53,841 nucleotides of DNA from Acetobacteraceae bacterium (lineage in GTDB: Bacteria > Pseudomonadota > Alphaproteobacteria > Acetobacterales > Acetobacteraceae). A program made the position numbers and the translations under genes. This document shows positions 8,220 through 17,311 of this stretch, in pieces; the stretch's first letter is position 1, and every line of letters starts with the position of its first letter. The DNA lies in contig DNXO01000160.1 in NCBI GenBank assembly GCA_003506895.1, positions 23,396 to 77,236 of the forward strand, written 5' to 3'. The notes beneath the pieces were generated by a model. That model searched no databases. It was not told the origin of the DNA and worked only from the letters and a program-made list of their open reading frames with translations.

Positions 8220-10997
8220 TCAGGTCCCCTTCGACAGGTCTTCCAACAACTTCTGCGCCAGATCCTTTTCCTTGAAGGAAGCCTGGTTCGCGACGACCGT
8301 TTCCAGGACCTTCTTGGCCTCGGCCTTATCACCCGCCCCGTTCAGCGCGACCGCATAGTGGTACATGATCCGCGGATCGCCGTTTCGGTCACCGATGGCC
8401 TGTCGCAGCAACGCGACGCCGTTTTTCGGATCGCCCCCGGTGGTCAGGATCCAGCCCAGCGTATCGGCGGTCTGGGAGCTAGGTGCCAGGATATAAGCCT
8501 GTCGGGCCAGCCCCTGAGCGTCGGCCTCTTTGCCTTGCTGTTGGTAAACCCAGGCCAGGTTATTCAACGCGACGGCGTTGTGCGGCTTCTGCTTCAGGAG
8601 CAATTTGAGATACTTGGCTGCATTATCCATGTTGCCCGTGGCGATATTGATCTCGGCCACCTGCTCCATCGCGACCATATCGTCCGCGTGCTTTCCCAGC
8701 CAATCCATCAGCACGCGATTGGCGTCCTCGGCTCGGCCGGCGCGCAGCAACGCTCCGGCGAGGCGGGTGGTGAGAAGGCTGGATGGGCTGGCGGTATTTG
8801 CCTCCGTATAGGCCGCAACCGCGTCGGCCGGGCGGTTCGCGGCGAGGAAGACGTCCCCTTTCAGCGCCCGGATGCCGGCGAAATCGCGATCCTCGGCCTG
8901 CAGGCGTTCGGCGGTTGCCAGCGCGGCATCCATGCCGGTCGATTTGAGATCGACCATGACGTAGTCCTGGTAAAGCTGATAATCGCGGGGGTTGGCGGCG
9001 ATACCGGCGGTGATGATGTTGCGGGCACTCTCAAAATCACCGGCATCGATGAGCAGGGCAACAAGCTGGCGCCGGGCGCCGACGACCCTGGGGTCGTTTT
9101 TGAGGATCGCGGAATAGGTTTCGCGGGCGTCCTTTTTTTGGCCCAGGGCGAGATCGGCGGCGGCCCGCAGGCTGAGGATGTCGGTCGAAGAGGCGCTTGG
9201 TCCTTTTTCCGCCCCGGCCAGTTCCAGGGCCTTCTGCGCGAAGCCTTGACGGATATACAGATCGCCAAGGCTGACGGTGATACGGGTCTGGGCGGGATCG
9301 GCGCGATGGGCACGCTCCAGCACCTCAACCGCTTCCGGCAGCTTGTTCTCGCTTACATACCCACCCACGACCATCGTCAGGGCTGGTTCCACGGTTGGCT
9401 GCCTGGCCAGGATATCGGCCAGGATCTTGTGGGCGGAGGCCTGATCGCCGATCATCATGTCGACACGGGCAAGATTGATCTTGGCCGGAGTGAAGTCCGG
9501 ATATTTCCGCACCAGATCGCTAAAGATGGTCTGTGCGCCGGCGAAGTCGATCTGGGCGAGCTTGAACAACCCCTCCAGGTTGCCAACGATTTCGGTTTGG
9601 CCCTGGGCGGCACGGATTTTCGCCAGCGCGTCGCCGGCCTTTTGGGTGTCACCGGTCGCGAGCGCGGCGAAGAACAGCGCCTCGCTGACCGCGGGAACCT
9701 TTGGCGCCAGTTGCAGCGTATGTTCCAGATCGCCAACGGCGGTATCGACGTCCCCCATGCCCATGCGTACCGACGCCAGGCGTGTCTGTACGCCGACGTC
9801 GTTCGGGGCCATCGTCTCTGCCTTTTGGAAGGACGCAATCGCCTTATCGCCCTGACCCGTCGCCGCGTAAGCCCGACCCAGCAGGTCATAGGCCTCGGCG
9901 TCCGCCTTGCCGGATTCGGCAACCTTGGCGAGCGTATCGACCACCTGATCGGGCCGCTTCTTGGCAAACTGGATCCGCGCCAGCACTTTATAGGCGGCAA
10001 GGTCGTTCGGTGCGCGACCGAGGTATTTGTGGGCGGCTTCCTCGGCCTGTTCGAACTGGCCCAACTGCTCCTTCACGACGGCTTGCAGGTAGAATGCGCG
10101 CTGGATGCGGCCGATATACGCGGCGATACGTTCCAGGTCCGCATCCGCTTCCTTGTAGTTGCGTGACTGTGCTTCCATCACGGCCTGAAGGTAGATCGCC
10201 TGGACGTTCCCCGGGGTCCCCTTCAGCACGGTGTCGATATCGGCCCTCGCGGCATCGTTCTTGCCGGCGGACAATTCCAGGCTGGCGCGGTCCAGACGCG
10301 CCTGCGTGATGCTGGGCTGGTCGGTGATCAATTCGTCCAGTACGGTGATCGCGCCCGGCACGTCGTTCTTCAGCCGCAGTAGCTGCGCCTTGGCCAGCAG
10401 CGCCTCGGCCGATTTGGGCTGGGCGGCGATCGCACGGTCGATCTTCTGCTGCGCGCCAACCAGATCGGCGCGAGCGACGGCCAGGCGCGCGTCGGCCAGC
10501 AACGGCTCTGTCGCATTCGGGGCGACCTGCTCGGCTTCGGCGAAGGATTTCTGAGCGTCTTCGGGCCGCTTCAGGCCGACTTGGGCATAGCCCCGTGCCA
10601 CCAGGATGGCTGCGTCCAGCAGCGGGTCCTTGCCATCCGGCTTCAGCTTGTCCAGCACCTGGTCGAATTTGTTCTGCGCCAGCAGCGCCTGCGAAAGCAG
10701 GGGAACGGCCTGGTGCGGATCGAAGCCGCGGTCGCGGGCGGCCTGGGCCTCACGCTCCGACGCGACTGGGTCACCCAGCTCAAACGCAACGCGGCCGAGC
10801 CAGTAATGCGCCTCGGCGTTCTGCGGATCGTTGCGAACGGCGTTGCGCAGGTCGATCTGAGCCGATTTGAGATCGCCCTTCTTCAGCGAGGCCTTTGCCG
10901 AGGCGAGATAATCGGCGGCGTGGGCGGCGATCGGGAAAGCGCCGAGCCATGCGCTTATCATGAACCAGCCGAGAGACCTGTAACGCATCCGTTTCAC
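8220..10997 (-). CDS. prsT: XrtA/PEP-CTERM system TPR-repeat protein PrsT
   Basis: A 925-aa, almost wholly tetratricopeptide protein matching the PrsT family, which accompanies exosortase A loci and the PrsK/PrsR pair. An N-terminal signal peptide (hydrophobic run, then FPIAAHA|AD) predicts export. TPR units follow from about residue 28 to the C-terminus (LASAKASLKKGDLKSAQIDL, NAEAHYWLGRVAFELGDP, and many later ones ending VALNNLAWVYQQQG). The family is usually annotated as a lipoprotein, but no cysteine follows this signal peptide, so type I cleavage to a periplasmic protein is expected. Start ATG 10997 lies 2 bp after the stop of prsR, indicating one transcript with prsR and prsK. A role as scaffold for exopolysaccharide or PEP-CTERM assembly is inferred. 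Confidence 0.92.
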   Translation of the reverse strand: MKRMRYRSLGWFMISAWLGAFPIAAHAADYLASAKASLKKGDLKSAQIDLRNAVRNDPQNAEAHYWLGRVAFELGDPVASEREAQAARDRGFDPHQAVPLLSQALLAQNKFDQVLDKLKPDGKDPLLDAAILVARGYAQVGLKRPEDAQKSFAEAEQVAPNATEPLLADARLAVARADLVGAQQKIDRAIAAQPKSAEALLAKAQLLRLKNDVPGAITVLDELITDQPSITQARLDRASLELSAGKNDAARADIDTVLKGTPGNVQAIYLQAVMEAQSRNYKEADADLERIAAYIGRIQRAFYLQAVVKEQLGQFEQAEEAAHKYLGRAPNDLAAYKVLARIQFAKKRPDQVVDTLAKVAESGKADAEAYDLLGRAYAATGQGDKAIASFQKAETMAPNDVGVQTRLASVRMGMGDVDTAVGDLEHTLQLAPKVPAVSEALFFAALATGDTQKAGDALAKIRAAQGQTEIVGNLEGLFKLAQIDFAGAQTIFSDLVRKYPDFTPAKINLARVDMMIGDQASAHKILADILARQPTVEPALTMVVGGYVSENKLPEAVEVLERAHRADPAQTRITVSLGDLYIRQGFAQKALELAGAEKGPSASSTDILSLRAAADLALGQKKDARETYSAILKNDPRVVGARRQLVALLIDAGDFESARNIITAGIAANPRDYQLYQDYVMVDLKSTGMDAALATAERLQAEDRDFAGIRALKGDVFLAANRPADAVAAYTEANTASPSSLLTTRLAGALLRAGRAEDANRVLMDWLGKHADDMVAMEQVAEINIATGNMDNAAKYLKLLLKQKPHNAVALNNLAWVYQQQGKEADAQGLARQAYILAPSSQTADTLGWILTTGGDPKNGVALLRQAIGDRNGDPRIMYHYAVALNGAGDKAEAKKVLETVVANQASFKEKDLAQKLLEDLSKGT

Positions 10998-10999
10998 CC

Positions 11000-12400
11000 T
11001 TATTCGTTCGGTAAAGTCGTTTCAATCGCGGCTTGCCCCGCCCTGGGGGTGTCGGTCGCGAACCCGTGAGCTTCCATAAGCCCATACAACGTCGGACGAC
11101 TGACGCCCAGAAGGCGCGCCGCCGCCGACAGGGTGTGGTTGCTGCGAACCAGCGCTTCCTGGAGGACATCCCGCTCCGCCCGAAGGCGCGCGGCCCGGAG
11201 ATCGAGATCGGGGGATTCCCGCACCGGTGGTTCGAGTTCAAGGTCCGATGCGTCGATCACCCGCCGTTCGGCCATGACCACCGCACGTTTCAGGCGATTT
11301 TCCAGTTCGCGCACGTTGCCTGGCCATTCGTGCTCGTTCATCGCCGCCACGGCGGCTTCGTTAAAACCGCGAATGCCGCGTCCGAACTCTTGATTAAAGC
11401 GGTTCAGGAAGAAATTCGCCAGCAGCACGATGTCGGTTCCACGGTCGCGCAGCGGCGGGATCCGGACGGTGAAAGCGTTCATCCGGTAAAACAGGTCGCC
11501 GCGGAACGCCCCCTGGGCGATCTTTTCGTCCAGATTGGCGTTGGTGGCGGAGACAACGCGCACATCAACCTGGATTTTTTGCCGGCCACCGATTCGCTCG
11601 ACGATCTGGTCCTGCAGGAAGCGCAGCAGTTTGACCTGCAGCGGGTGCGGCAGATCGCCGACCTCATCGAGGAACAGCGTGCCTTTGTGCGCCATTTCGA
11701 TCTTGCCGATGGTCTGCTTCACCGCGCCGGTAAACGCGCCACGTTCATGGCCGAACAGCTCGCTTTCCAGAAGGTTTTCCGGGATCGCGCCGCAATTGAT
11801 GGCGACGAACGGTTGTTTCGCACGCGGTCCCAGATCGTGTACGGCCCTCGCCAGCGCTTCCTTGCCGGTGCCGCTTTCACCCAGCAGCAGAACGGGTACG
11901 TTGGTCGTCGCGATCTTTTCGATGTCGCGGCATACCTTCAGCATCCCAGGATTGCCGGTGACGATGCGCTCGATGGGCGAGCGTGTCGACACATTCGCCA
12001 GGCGGCGATTTTCCTCTTCCAGCCGGTGCAGGTTCAGGCCGCGTTCGATGATGGTGCGAAGCACGTCGATCTCGACGGGCTTTTCGCAGAAATCATAGGC
12101 GCCAAGGGCGACGGCCCGTAGCGCGTTCTTGCGCTCGCCATTGCCGGTAACCACGATAATCTTTGTTTGCGGCGCGATGCGCAGCGCCTCGGTCAGCGTC
12201 GCGAACCCTTCGCTGACGCCGTCTGGATCCGGAGGAAGGCCCAGATCCATGATCGCGACGGGTGGATTGTCCCGCTTCACCAAGGCCACGGCCTGTTGGC
12301 GTGCATGCGCCATCAGGATGTCGCACGCCGGAAACGCCCACCGGTACTGAGAGCACAGACCCTCGTCATCCTCGACGATCAGGAGTTTCGGTTTGGACAT
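11000..12400 (-). CDS. prsR: PEP-CTERM system sigma-54 response regulator PrsR
   Basis: A 466-aa NtrC-type transcription activator. It has a receiver domain with the acidic pair EDD at 10-12 and phosphoacceptor Asp52 (VAIMDLGLP). A sigma-54-interacting AAA+ domain follows, with Walker A GESGTGKEA, the GAFTGA loop that contacts sigma-54, and Walker B GTLFLDEVGDL. The C-terminal Fis-type helix-turn-helix is LSAAARLLGVSRPTLYGLM. It closely fits the PrsR family that partners PrsK at exosortase loci and should act with RpoN on -24/-12 promoters. One such site is present at 27634. The gene is 11 bp downstream of prsK and 2 bp before prsT, so the three are almost certainly co-transcribed. Confidence 0.95.
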   Translation of the reverse strand: MSKPKLLIVEDDEGLCSQYRWAFPACDILMAHARQQAVALVKRDNPPVAIMDLGLPPDPDGVSEGFATLTEALRIAPQTKIIVVTGNGERKNALRAVALGAYDFCEKPVEIDVLRTIIERGLNLHRLEEENRRLANVSTRSPIERIVTGNPGMLKVCRDIEKIATTNVPVLLLGESGTGKEALARAVHDLGPRAKQPFVAINCGAIPENLLESELFGHERGAFTGAVKQTIGKIEMAHKGTLFLDEVGDLPHPLQVKLLRFLQDQIVERIGGRQKIQVDVRVVSATNANLDEKIAQGAFRGDLFYRMNAFTVRIPPLRDRGTDIVLLANFFLNRFNQEFGRGIRGFNEAAVAAMNEHEWPGNVRELENRLKRAVVMAERRVIDASDLELEPPVRESPDLDLRAARLRAERDVLQEALVRSNHTLSAAARLLGVSRPTLYGLMEAHGFATDTPRAGQAAIETTLPNE

Positions 12401-12411
12401 GACGGCTCCGC

Positions 12412-14478
12412 CTAGGCTTCGGCTGATGTCGGTTCGGCGATGCTCGCCCGAACCGAGGGAAGAATGAGCCGCATCGTCGTGCCCATGTTCGGCTTGCTGA
12501 TCACCAGGAGGTCTCCGCCGGCATCCCGCAGTAATTCCCGAGCCTGATAGGCACCGATGCCGTGGCCGCCGCCCTTGGTCGTGCGCAAGGGGCGGAACAA
12601 CTCGTCGCGGACGAACTCGGCCGCCATGCCCGGCCCCTGGTCGACGATATCAACGACAACGCCGTGCGCTTCGACCCGCAGATCGATCTCAATGTCGGTG
12701 TCCGCGTCCGAGGCATCCATCGCATTGTTCAGCAGATGCGTGACGACCGCGTCGAACGCATCCGGGTCGATCGCCGCGCCGGCGCTGCCTCCGTGATCCC
12801 GCATGACGACGGTTCGCCGGCTTGTCATCCGGGCTGCCTCAACGATGTCCCGCAGGCGTTCGGCGGGCGTGATCAACCCTGCGTCCCGCTCTTGCCGCTC
12901 CGCCTGAAGGCGTGACAGCAATCGAGTGATCTTGCCGACAGATGCCCGCACCGTCGCCAGCATGTCGCGCTGGAACTCGGGATTGTCCGCGTAAACCTCG
13001 GCGTTGGTCAGAAGCATCGAAAGCTGCCCGGAGACATTCTTGATGTCGTGGATGACGAAGGCGAAGCGCTGGCTGTATTCGCGAAGCTGCTGGGTCTGGG
13101 TCAGGACCTGCATGGCTCGCTGCTCCGCCACACGGCTCGCGATTTCGCGACCGACCACTCGTAGCAGGTCGAACGCTTCGCGGTCCAGTTTGAAGTGAGC
13201 CCGCGACCTGGCGAGAACAACAAACCCGATCAGGTCGCCGAAGTGATTGAGCGGCAGGACAACCCAGCAGCGGGGAAGGTCCGGAAACCAGGTTTCCGTG
13301 TCGGTATGTTCATCGAGCTGCACGATCCAGTCGCCATCGCGAAACAACGTGACCAGGGGATGGCCGGGCGGAACCGGGACGGTGACTGCCGGCATATTCC
13401 AGGAGCCCGCCCACTGAAACGCGACATCGCGCGGCGGGCGCACGAACAGCGCGCCGGCGGGACTGTCCACAACCTCGGCGGCCGCGCGTATCGCGCGCTT
13501 ATGCAGGGCGACGAAGGCGTCTGGCGCCGTCAGGGCATCGATACAGCGCATCCATTCCTTGCGGTAATCGTACCGGCTGCTGAAGAAATTATCGACGACC
13601 ATGGACCGGATCCGCGACCGGGCGGACCCGGAGGTCAGGATAACCGCGACGGCCAGGATGGCGCCGAACACCATGGATGTTTCGGCGACCTGGCCCCATT
13701 CGGACCCGCCGCGCCGGAACACCTCCCCGATCAGGGCGATTGCCAGCAGGAAAATGCCGCTTCCGATCAGGGTAAAGCTGTGGAACACCACATCGCGCGA
13801 GACATGGATGTCGACCGCCCAGCGGCGGTTCCGAACCGCGGCCAAGGCGATCAGTGGCGCGGCGAACATGACCGCGGGCGCGCGTCCTTCCAACAAGGCG
13901 AACGACAACCGGTGAAAAAGCATGCCATCCGCGTACAGCAACAGGTCGTATAGAAAGATGCCGCCCAGCGCGACGCAGAGCAGGTTGATGTTCCAGCGCG
14001 ATTCGGCCGGTGTGTTGAAATACAGGTTTTCCAGCAACAGCACGTTGCAGACAGCGAAACCAAGTCGGGTCGCGGTGGCAAGGAACTGGAAGCTGGGGGT
14101 GCCCGGCGCGACGACGAAGTCCAGCAAGGGCGTGACGAACAGCATCAAGAGGGCGAGCAGGCCCATCGTCTTGATACCCGCGGTCAGTTGCTCATTCGCG
14201 CCGGCGGAACGGCGGTAGAGATGCAAAATGAAACCATACCAGGCAGCGGACCGGCCGACTTCCAGCCAGGCGCCGAGGCGGCCGATCGGGATCTGCCAGC
14301 CGATCACGAAGCTGCCGGCCCAGGCCGCTGTGGTTGCGCACGCGAACACCAACCAGGCGCCGGTTCGGCTGATTGGCGGACGGGCGAGAAGCAAGGCCGT
14401 CAGCACGATGTAAACCAGGGCACAGACGCCATGCAGCAAAACGATCGCGGGAATATCCGGAGTCATGATCCCTTGCAT
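12412..14478 (-). CDS. prsK: PEP-CTERM system sensor histidine kinase PrsK
   Basis: An inner-membrane histidine kinase of the PrsK family (688 aa from ATG 14478; ATG 14466 and TTG 14515-14517 are alternatives in the same frame). About eight hydrophobic segments fill residues 1-285 (LLHGVCALVYIVLTALLLA onward). A GAF-like region follows at about 330-455, then a dimerisation helix with phosphoacceptor His477 in VIHDIKN. The ATPase domain has the N box (LLNNAMDAS), DQGPGM and GGHGIGAYQ. It should phosphorylate PrsR, encoded 11 bp downstream. The signal sensed is unknown. The multi-span N-terminus without a large periplasmic loop suggests a membrane-embedded or cytoplasmic cue. Confidence 0.93.
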   Translation of the reverse strand: MQGIMTPDIPAIVLLHGVCALVYIVLTALLLARPPISRTGAWLVFACATTAAWAGSFVIGWQIPIGRLGAWLEVGRSAAWYGFILHLYRRSAGANEQLTAGIKTMGLLALLMLFVTPLLDFVVAPGTPSFQFLATATRLGFAVCNVLLLENLYFNTPAESRWNINLLCVALGGIFLYDLLLYADGMLFHRLSFALLEGRAPAVMFAAPLIALAAVRNRRWAVDIHVSRDVVFHSFTLIGSGIFLLAIALIGEVFRRGGSEWGQVAETSMVFGAILAVAVILTSGSARSRIRSMVVDNFFSSRYDYRKEWMRCIDALTAPDAFVALHKRAIRAAAEVVDSPAGALFVRPPRDVAFQWAGSWNMPAVTVPVPPGHPLVTLFRDGDWIVQLDEHTDTETWFPDLPRCWVVLPLNHFGDLIGFVVLARSRAHFKLDREAFDLLRVVGREIASRVAEQRAMQVLTQTQQLREYSQRFAFVIHDIKNVSGQLSMLLTNAEVYADNPEFQRDMLATVRASVGKITRLLSRLQAERQERDAGLITPAERLRDIVEAARMTSRRTVVMRDHGGSAGAAIDPDAFDAVVTHLLNNAMDASDADTDIEIDLRVEAHGVVVDIVDQGPGMAAEFVRDELFRPLRTTKGGGHGIGAYQARELLRDAGGDLLVISKPNMGTTMRLILPSVRASIAEPTSAEA

Positions 14479-14578
14479 GCCAATGCCCGACCGCCAATCC
14501 TTGTTTGTCCGAAGCAAATGGCCAATCGCATCGTCCGGCGGTCAGGTCCAGGAAAATCCGACCGGCCGGACGTGGCTT

Positions 14579-15931
14579 TCAGCGCGCCTCTTCCCGGAAC
14601 AACATGACGCGTATGGTCGAGAGCAGGATGGCCGCATCCGTCATGATCGATCGGTGCTTAACATAGTAAAGATCGTACGCGAGCTTTTCGCGCGCGTCCT
14701 CGACCGAGGCGCCATGGGGGACGTTGACCTGCGCCCATCCGGTCAGGCCGGGTTTGACATAGGCCCGCAGCCGGTAGAACGGCATGGTTCGGGTCAGGTG
14801 TTCGACGAAATGGGGCCGTTCCGGCCGCGGACCCACCAGGCTCATTTCGCCGGTGATCACGTTCGCCAGTTGCGGAAGTTCATCGATATGGTTGGCGCGG
14901 ATGAAACGGCCAACCCGGGTGACGCGGGAATCGCGCTTGTGCGCCGATCGCGGGTGGCCGTCCGCTTCGGCGTCAGCGGTCATGGTGCGAAACGTGAACA
15001 GGGTGAAGGGCCTGCCGAACTGTCCGATGCGTCGCTGACGACAGAGCACGGGCCCGGGGCTGTCGGCTTTAATCGCCAGCGCGGTGATCGCCATCAGCGG
15101 CAGAGCGAGGATCAGCATCGTGATGGCGAGAATCACATCGGTTGCGCGTTTGGCGACCGCACCCGAACGCGTTGTACCAAACCCTTGCCCGATCAGCAGA
15201 TCGTTGGCGGTCAACGCGTCCAGATCGATCCGGCCAAGGAATTCTTCGTGAAAAGCCGCACTGGTTAAAATCTTCAGGCCCCGTAATTTGCAGTCCAGCA
15301 ACGCGGCCATGGTTGGCGCGGGTGGCTCCCCGCCGACGGCGACTATGCCCCAGATTCCCTGTTCCCGCGCCAGCTTCCAACCGATCCCGGGGGGTTGGAG
15401 AGTGACTGGAACGAAGGCGCGTCCGCGGCGGGACTGGAGGTAGCCCTTAAACAGGCGCACCGGGTCCGGTTCGCCGATCAACAGGATGCGGCGCCTCAGG
15501 TGGCGGGCGCCGGCGGCACACCTATAGATCAGCCGGATCAGCGTTATCGTGGCGAGCCATGCGGTGAGCATCTTGGCGAGAAACAACGCTTCGGCGGCTG
15601 AGATCGCGGATAGGGGCTTGTTGCGTAGGGGCAGCGCGATGGCTATCGCGGCCATCGCGGCCAGCCCGGCCTTGGCCAACAGGCGTTTGCGGTCCAGGCA
15701 GACGTCGAACCGGTAAAGCCCAATCACCGCGCCTGTTGCCGCCGCCGTCAGCGTCATGACAGCGGCCAGTCCAAAAGCGTCATGCAGCGGCATATCGGCG
15801 ATGATCGGCAATGTGCCGGATGTATCGGCCATGGTGATAACGGCATAAATGGCCGCGAAGGACAGCGCGGCTTCGATCAGGCCGAGGATCGCCATGTCGC
15901 GCGGCAGGTAACGCGCAATGGCAGGCTGCAT
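14579..15931 (-). CDS. EpsB-type initiating sugar phosphotransferase (PEP-CTERM associated)
   Basis: A 450-aa membrane enzyme expected to start exopolysaccharide repeat units by moving a sugar-1-phosphate to undecaprenyl phosphate. The N-terminal half has four hydrophobic segments and a CoA-binding-like region. The last 190 residues are the bacterial sugar transferase domain: a membrane helix (ATDVILAITMLILALPLM), the basic catalytic stretch VLCRQRRIGQFGRPF, and GEMSLVGPRPERPHFVEHL near the C-terminus. The sequence fits the EpsB subfamily found in XrtA loci. ATG 15931 is preceded by AAGGAAAG at a suitable distance. It is read away from the export operon and towards prsK, with a 100-bp gap. 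Confidence 0.92.
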   Translation of the reverse strand: MQPAIARYLPRDMAILGLIEAALSFAAIYAVITMADTSGTLPIIADMPLHDAFGLAAVMTLTAAATGAVIGLYRFDVCLDRKRLLAKAGLAAMAAIAIALPLRNKPLSAISAAEALFLAKMLTAWLATITLIRLIYRCAAGARHLRRRILLIGEPDPVRLFKGYLQSRRGRAFVPVTLQPPGIGWKLAREQGIWGIVAVGGEPPAPTMAALLDCKLRGLKILTSAAFHEEFLGRIDLDALTANDLLIGQGFGTTRSGAVAKRATDVILAITMLILALPLMAITALAIKADSPGPVLCRQRRIGQFGRPFTLFTFRTMTADAEADGHPRSAHKRDSRVTRVGRFIRANHIDELPQLANVITGEMSLVGPRPERPHFVEHLTRTMPFYRLRAYVKPGLTGWAQVNVPHGASVEDAREKLAYDLYYVKHRSIMTDAAILLSTIRVMLFREEAR

Positions 15932-16298
15932 CGAAGCTTTCCTTTCAATCCGTCGGGTGGCGCATTAAAAGGACAGCGCGATGTTTTTCGGTTTGTCCCA
16001 GGCGGGCTGAGCGAATCAGCCTGGAGCAAGGTTGCCGTGAGCATCGTCTGGGTGCCGTGCCGTGAAGCAATAACCAGCCCGAACGTTGCAGATCAGTACC
16101 CGGTCCGTCAAATCCTTTTCAAATTTACTGAATTTTTGATATTTATGACGACTTCTGGACTATTTCGCGTGATTTTTAGACAAATCCTCCCCTGGGGCGT
16201 TTCGTTGCGGGGGTGGGTAGGCGTTCATGCCAGAACGTAACCTGGGGTGGTATCCCGGATGACATTATCTCGATTTAGCATGCGGTTGCATCTGCGCG
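15932..16298. other. Divergent regulatory region of the EPS locus
   Basis: Noncoding sequence between the start of the EpsB-type gene (leftward) and the tRNA promoter (rightward), AT-rich at about 16105-16190. On the minus strand, 16066-16081 reads CGGGCTG-GTTA-TTGCT. Its -12 half matches sigma-54 perfectly and GG/GC spacing is correct, but four of seven -24 positions differ. It is a weak candidate for PrsR control of the EpsB-type gene. Nothing else was recognised. Confidence 0.4.
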
Positions 16299-16327
16299 TT
16301 GAACTGGCCTGCGCGCGATGTTATACG
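16299..16327 (+). promoter_or_regulatory. Sigma-70-type promoter for the tRNA/EPS region
   Basis: TTGAAC (16299-16304) and TATACG (16322-16327) are separated by exactly 17 nt, a good housekeeping promoter. Transcription should begin near 16334, about 65 nt before the tRNA gene. Short GC-rich inverted repeats (CTCACG/CGTGAG and CGGGC/GCCCG) lie between the promoter and the tRNA. Confidence 0.6.
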
Positions 16328-16397
16328 AACACTCACGGCTTCGTGAGCCCAATCGGGCCCGAGGCCCGCTTCTACGAAGCTGGCTTGGCAATGCGAA

Positions 16398-16471
16398 AGG
16401 CGTGTAGCTCATTGGCAGAGCACTGCCCCAACACGGCAGATAAGGGGGTTCGATTCCTTCCGCGCCTACCA
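16398..16471 (+). tRNA. tRNA gene with atypical anticodon loop (apparent anticodon AAC, Val)
   Basis: A complete 74-nt cloverleaf. The acceptor AGGCGTG pairs with CGCGCCT. The D arm is GCTC/GAGC with GG in the loop. The anticodon stem is CTGCC/GGCAG. The variable loop has 4 nt. The T arm has the normal TTCGATT loop, with two G-T pairs in its stem. The discriminator is A and CCA is encoded (16469-16471). The seven-base anticodon loop is CCAACAC, so anticodon 34-36 reads AAC (valine codon GUU) and position 33 is C rather than the near-universal U. The fold is clear; the amino acid identity is not. A good promoter lies upstream, and no clear terminator separates it from the export gene 122 nt downstream. 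Confidence 0.8.
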
Positions 16472-16593
16472 TCGGTCGTTTCTTGCGGCAGTTGTTTTCG
16501 CTTGCGTGCCGAACAAGCCGCGCAGTCTATGTCTTTTCGCCTGCCGATCAGCCGGCCGATCCGCCGCGTTGTTCCGTCCATCCAGAGGTTGAC

Positions 16594-17298
16594 GTGATCC
16601 AAGATTGGTTTGACCAGGCCCGATCCGATTTCCAAGCCAGGGCCGAACGCCCCGCGTTGCCTCGGGCCGGGGGGCGATCGCTGTATGCGCTTGCCTTGGT
16701 TCTGGCGCTTTCCGGCTGCGGTGACGGAGGCCTCTTCAGCGACCACTCCGGCCCGCCGGTGGTTGAGAAATCGTCGGTCAAAACACCCGACGATTACGTC
16801 ATCGGGTCGGGCGATTCGCTGAGCATCTTCGTTTACCGCAATCCGGATCTCAGCGAGGGCGGCGTCGCCGTCCGTCCGGATGGACGCATCTCCACCCCGC
16901 TGATCGAGGATATCGTCGCCGCCGGCAAGACGCCCACGCAACTCGCGCGTGAGATCGAGCAGCGGCTGACGAAATATATCCAGGATCCGAACGTCACCGT
17001 CATCGTGCGCGGCTTTATCGGACCGTCTGACCGGCAGGTCCGCGTGATCGGCGAGGCGACCGATCCGATCGCTATTCCTTATCGCGACCACATGACCCTT
17101 CTCGACGTGATGATCGCGACGCATGGGTTGACGAAATATGCCTCCGGCAATCGCGCGGTGATTGTCCGCGTCGATCCTGACGGTCACCAGCAAACCATCA
17201 AGGTGCGCCTCAGCAGCCTGATCAAGGACGGCGACATCAGCCAGAATATAGAGATGAGCCCGGGCGACACCCTTATCGTCCCTCAATCCTGGTTCTGA
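16594..17298 (+). CDS. Wza-like polysaccharide export lipoprotein (XrtA locus)
   Basis: A 234-aa outer-membrane polysaccharide export protein. The start GTG 16594 is chosen because AGAGG lies 5 nt upstream. A short basic N-terminus leads to a lipoprotein signal with lipobox LSGC, so the mature protein is lipid-anchored. The polysaccharide export domain follows (VIGSGDSLSIFVYRNPDLS, VRPDGRISTPLI) and then SLBB-like repeats (IGEATDPIAIPYRDHMTLLD, SPGDTLIVPQSWF). It should form the outer-membrane channel for the exopolysaccharide. It is the first gene of a nine-gene rightward run ending at xrtA, 13 bp before the chain-length gene. Confidence 0.92.
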   Translation: MIQDWFDQARSDFQARAERPALPRAGGRSLYALALVLALSGCGDGGLFSDHSGPPVVEKSSVKTPDDYVIGSGDSLSIFVYRNPDLSEGGVAVRPDGRISTPLIEDIVAAGKTPTQLAREIEQRLTKYIQDPNVTVIVRGFIGPSDRQVRVIGEATDPIAIPYRDHMTLLDVMIATHGLTKYASGNRAVIVRVDPDGHQQTIKVRLSSLIKDGDISQNIEMSPGDTLIVPQSWF

Positions 17299-17311
17299 GG
17301 ATCAGCCGGCC

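Noticed and set aside
8358..10166. 602-codon plus-strand ORF
   Set aside because: Antisense shadow of prsT; the TPR reading on the minus strand is unmistakable.
11033..12121. 362-codon plus-strand ORF
   Set aside because: Antisense to prsR, whose receiver, AAA+ and HTH motifs are all intact.
16022..16035. TGGAGCAAGGTTGC as a sigma-54 promoter
   Set aside because: GG-to-GC spacing is one base too short, which sigma-54 does not normally tolerate.
16275..16472. Minus-strand ORF reading VGAEGIEPPYLPCW... over the tRNA
   Set aside because: It is the reverse complement of the tRNA gene; GAEGIEPP-type peptides are a known artefact of translating tRNA genes backwards.
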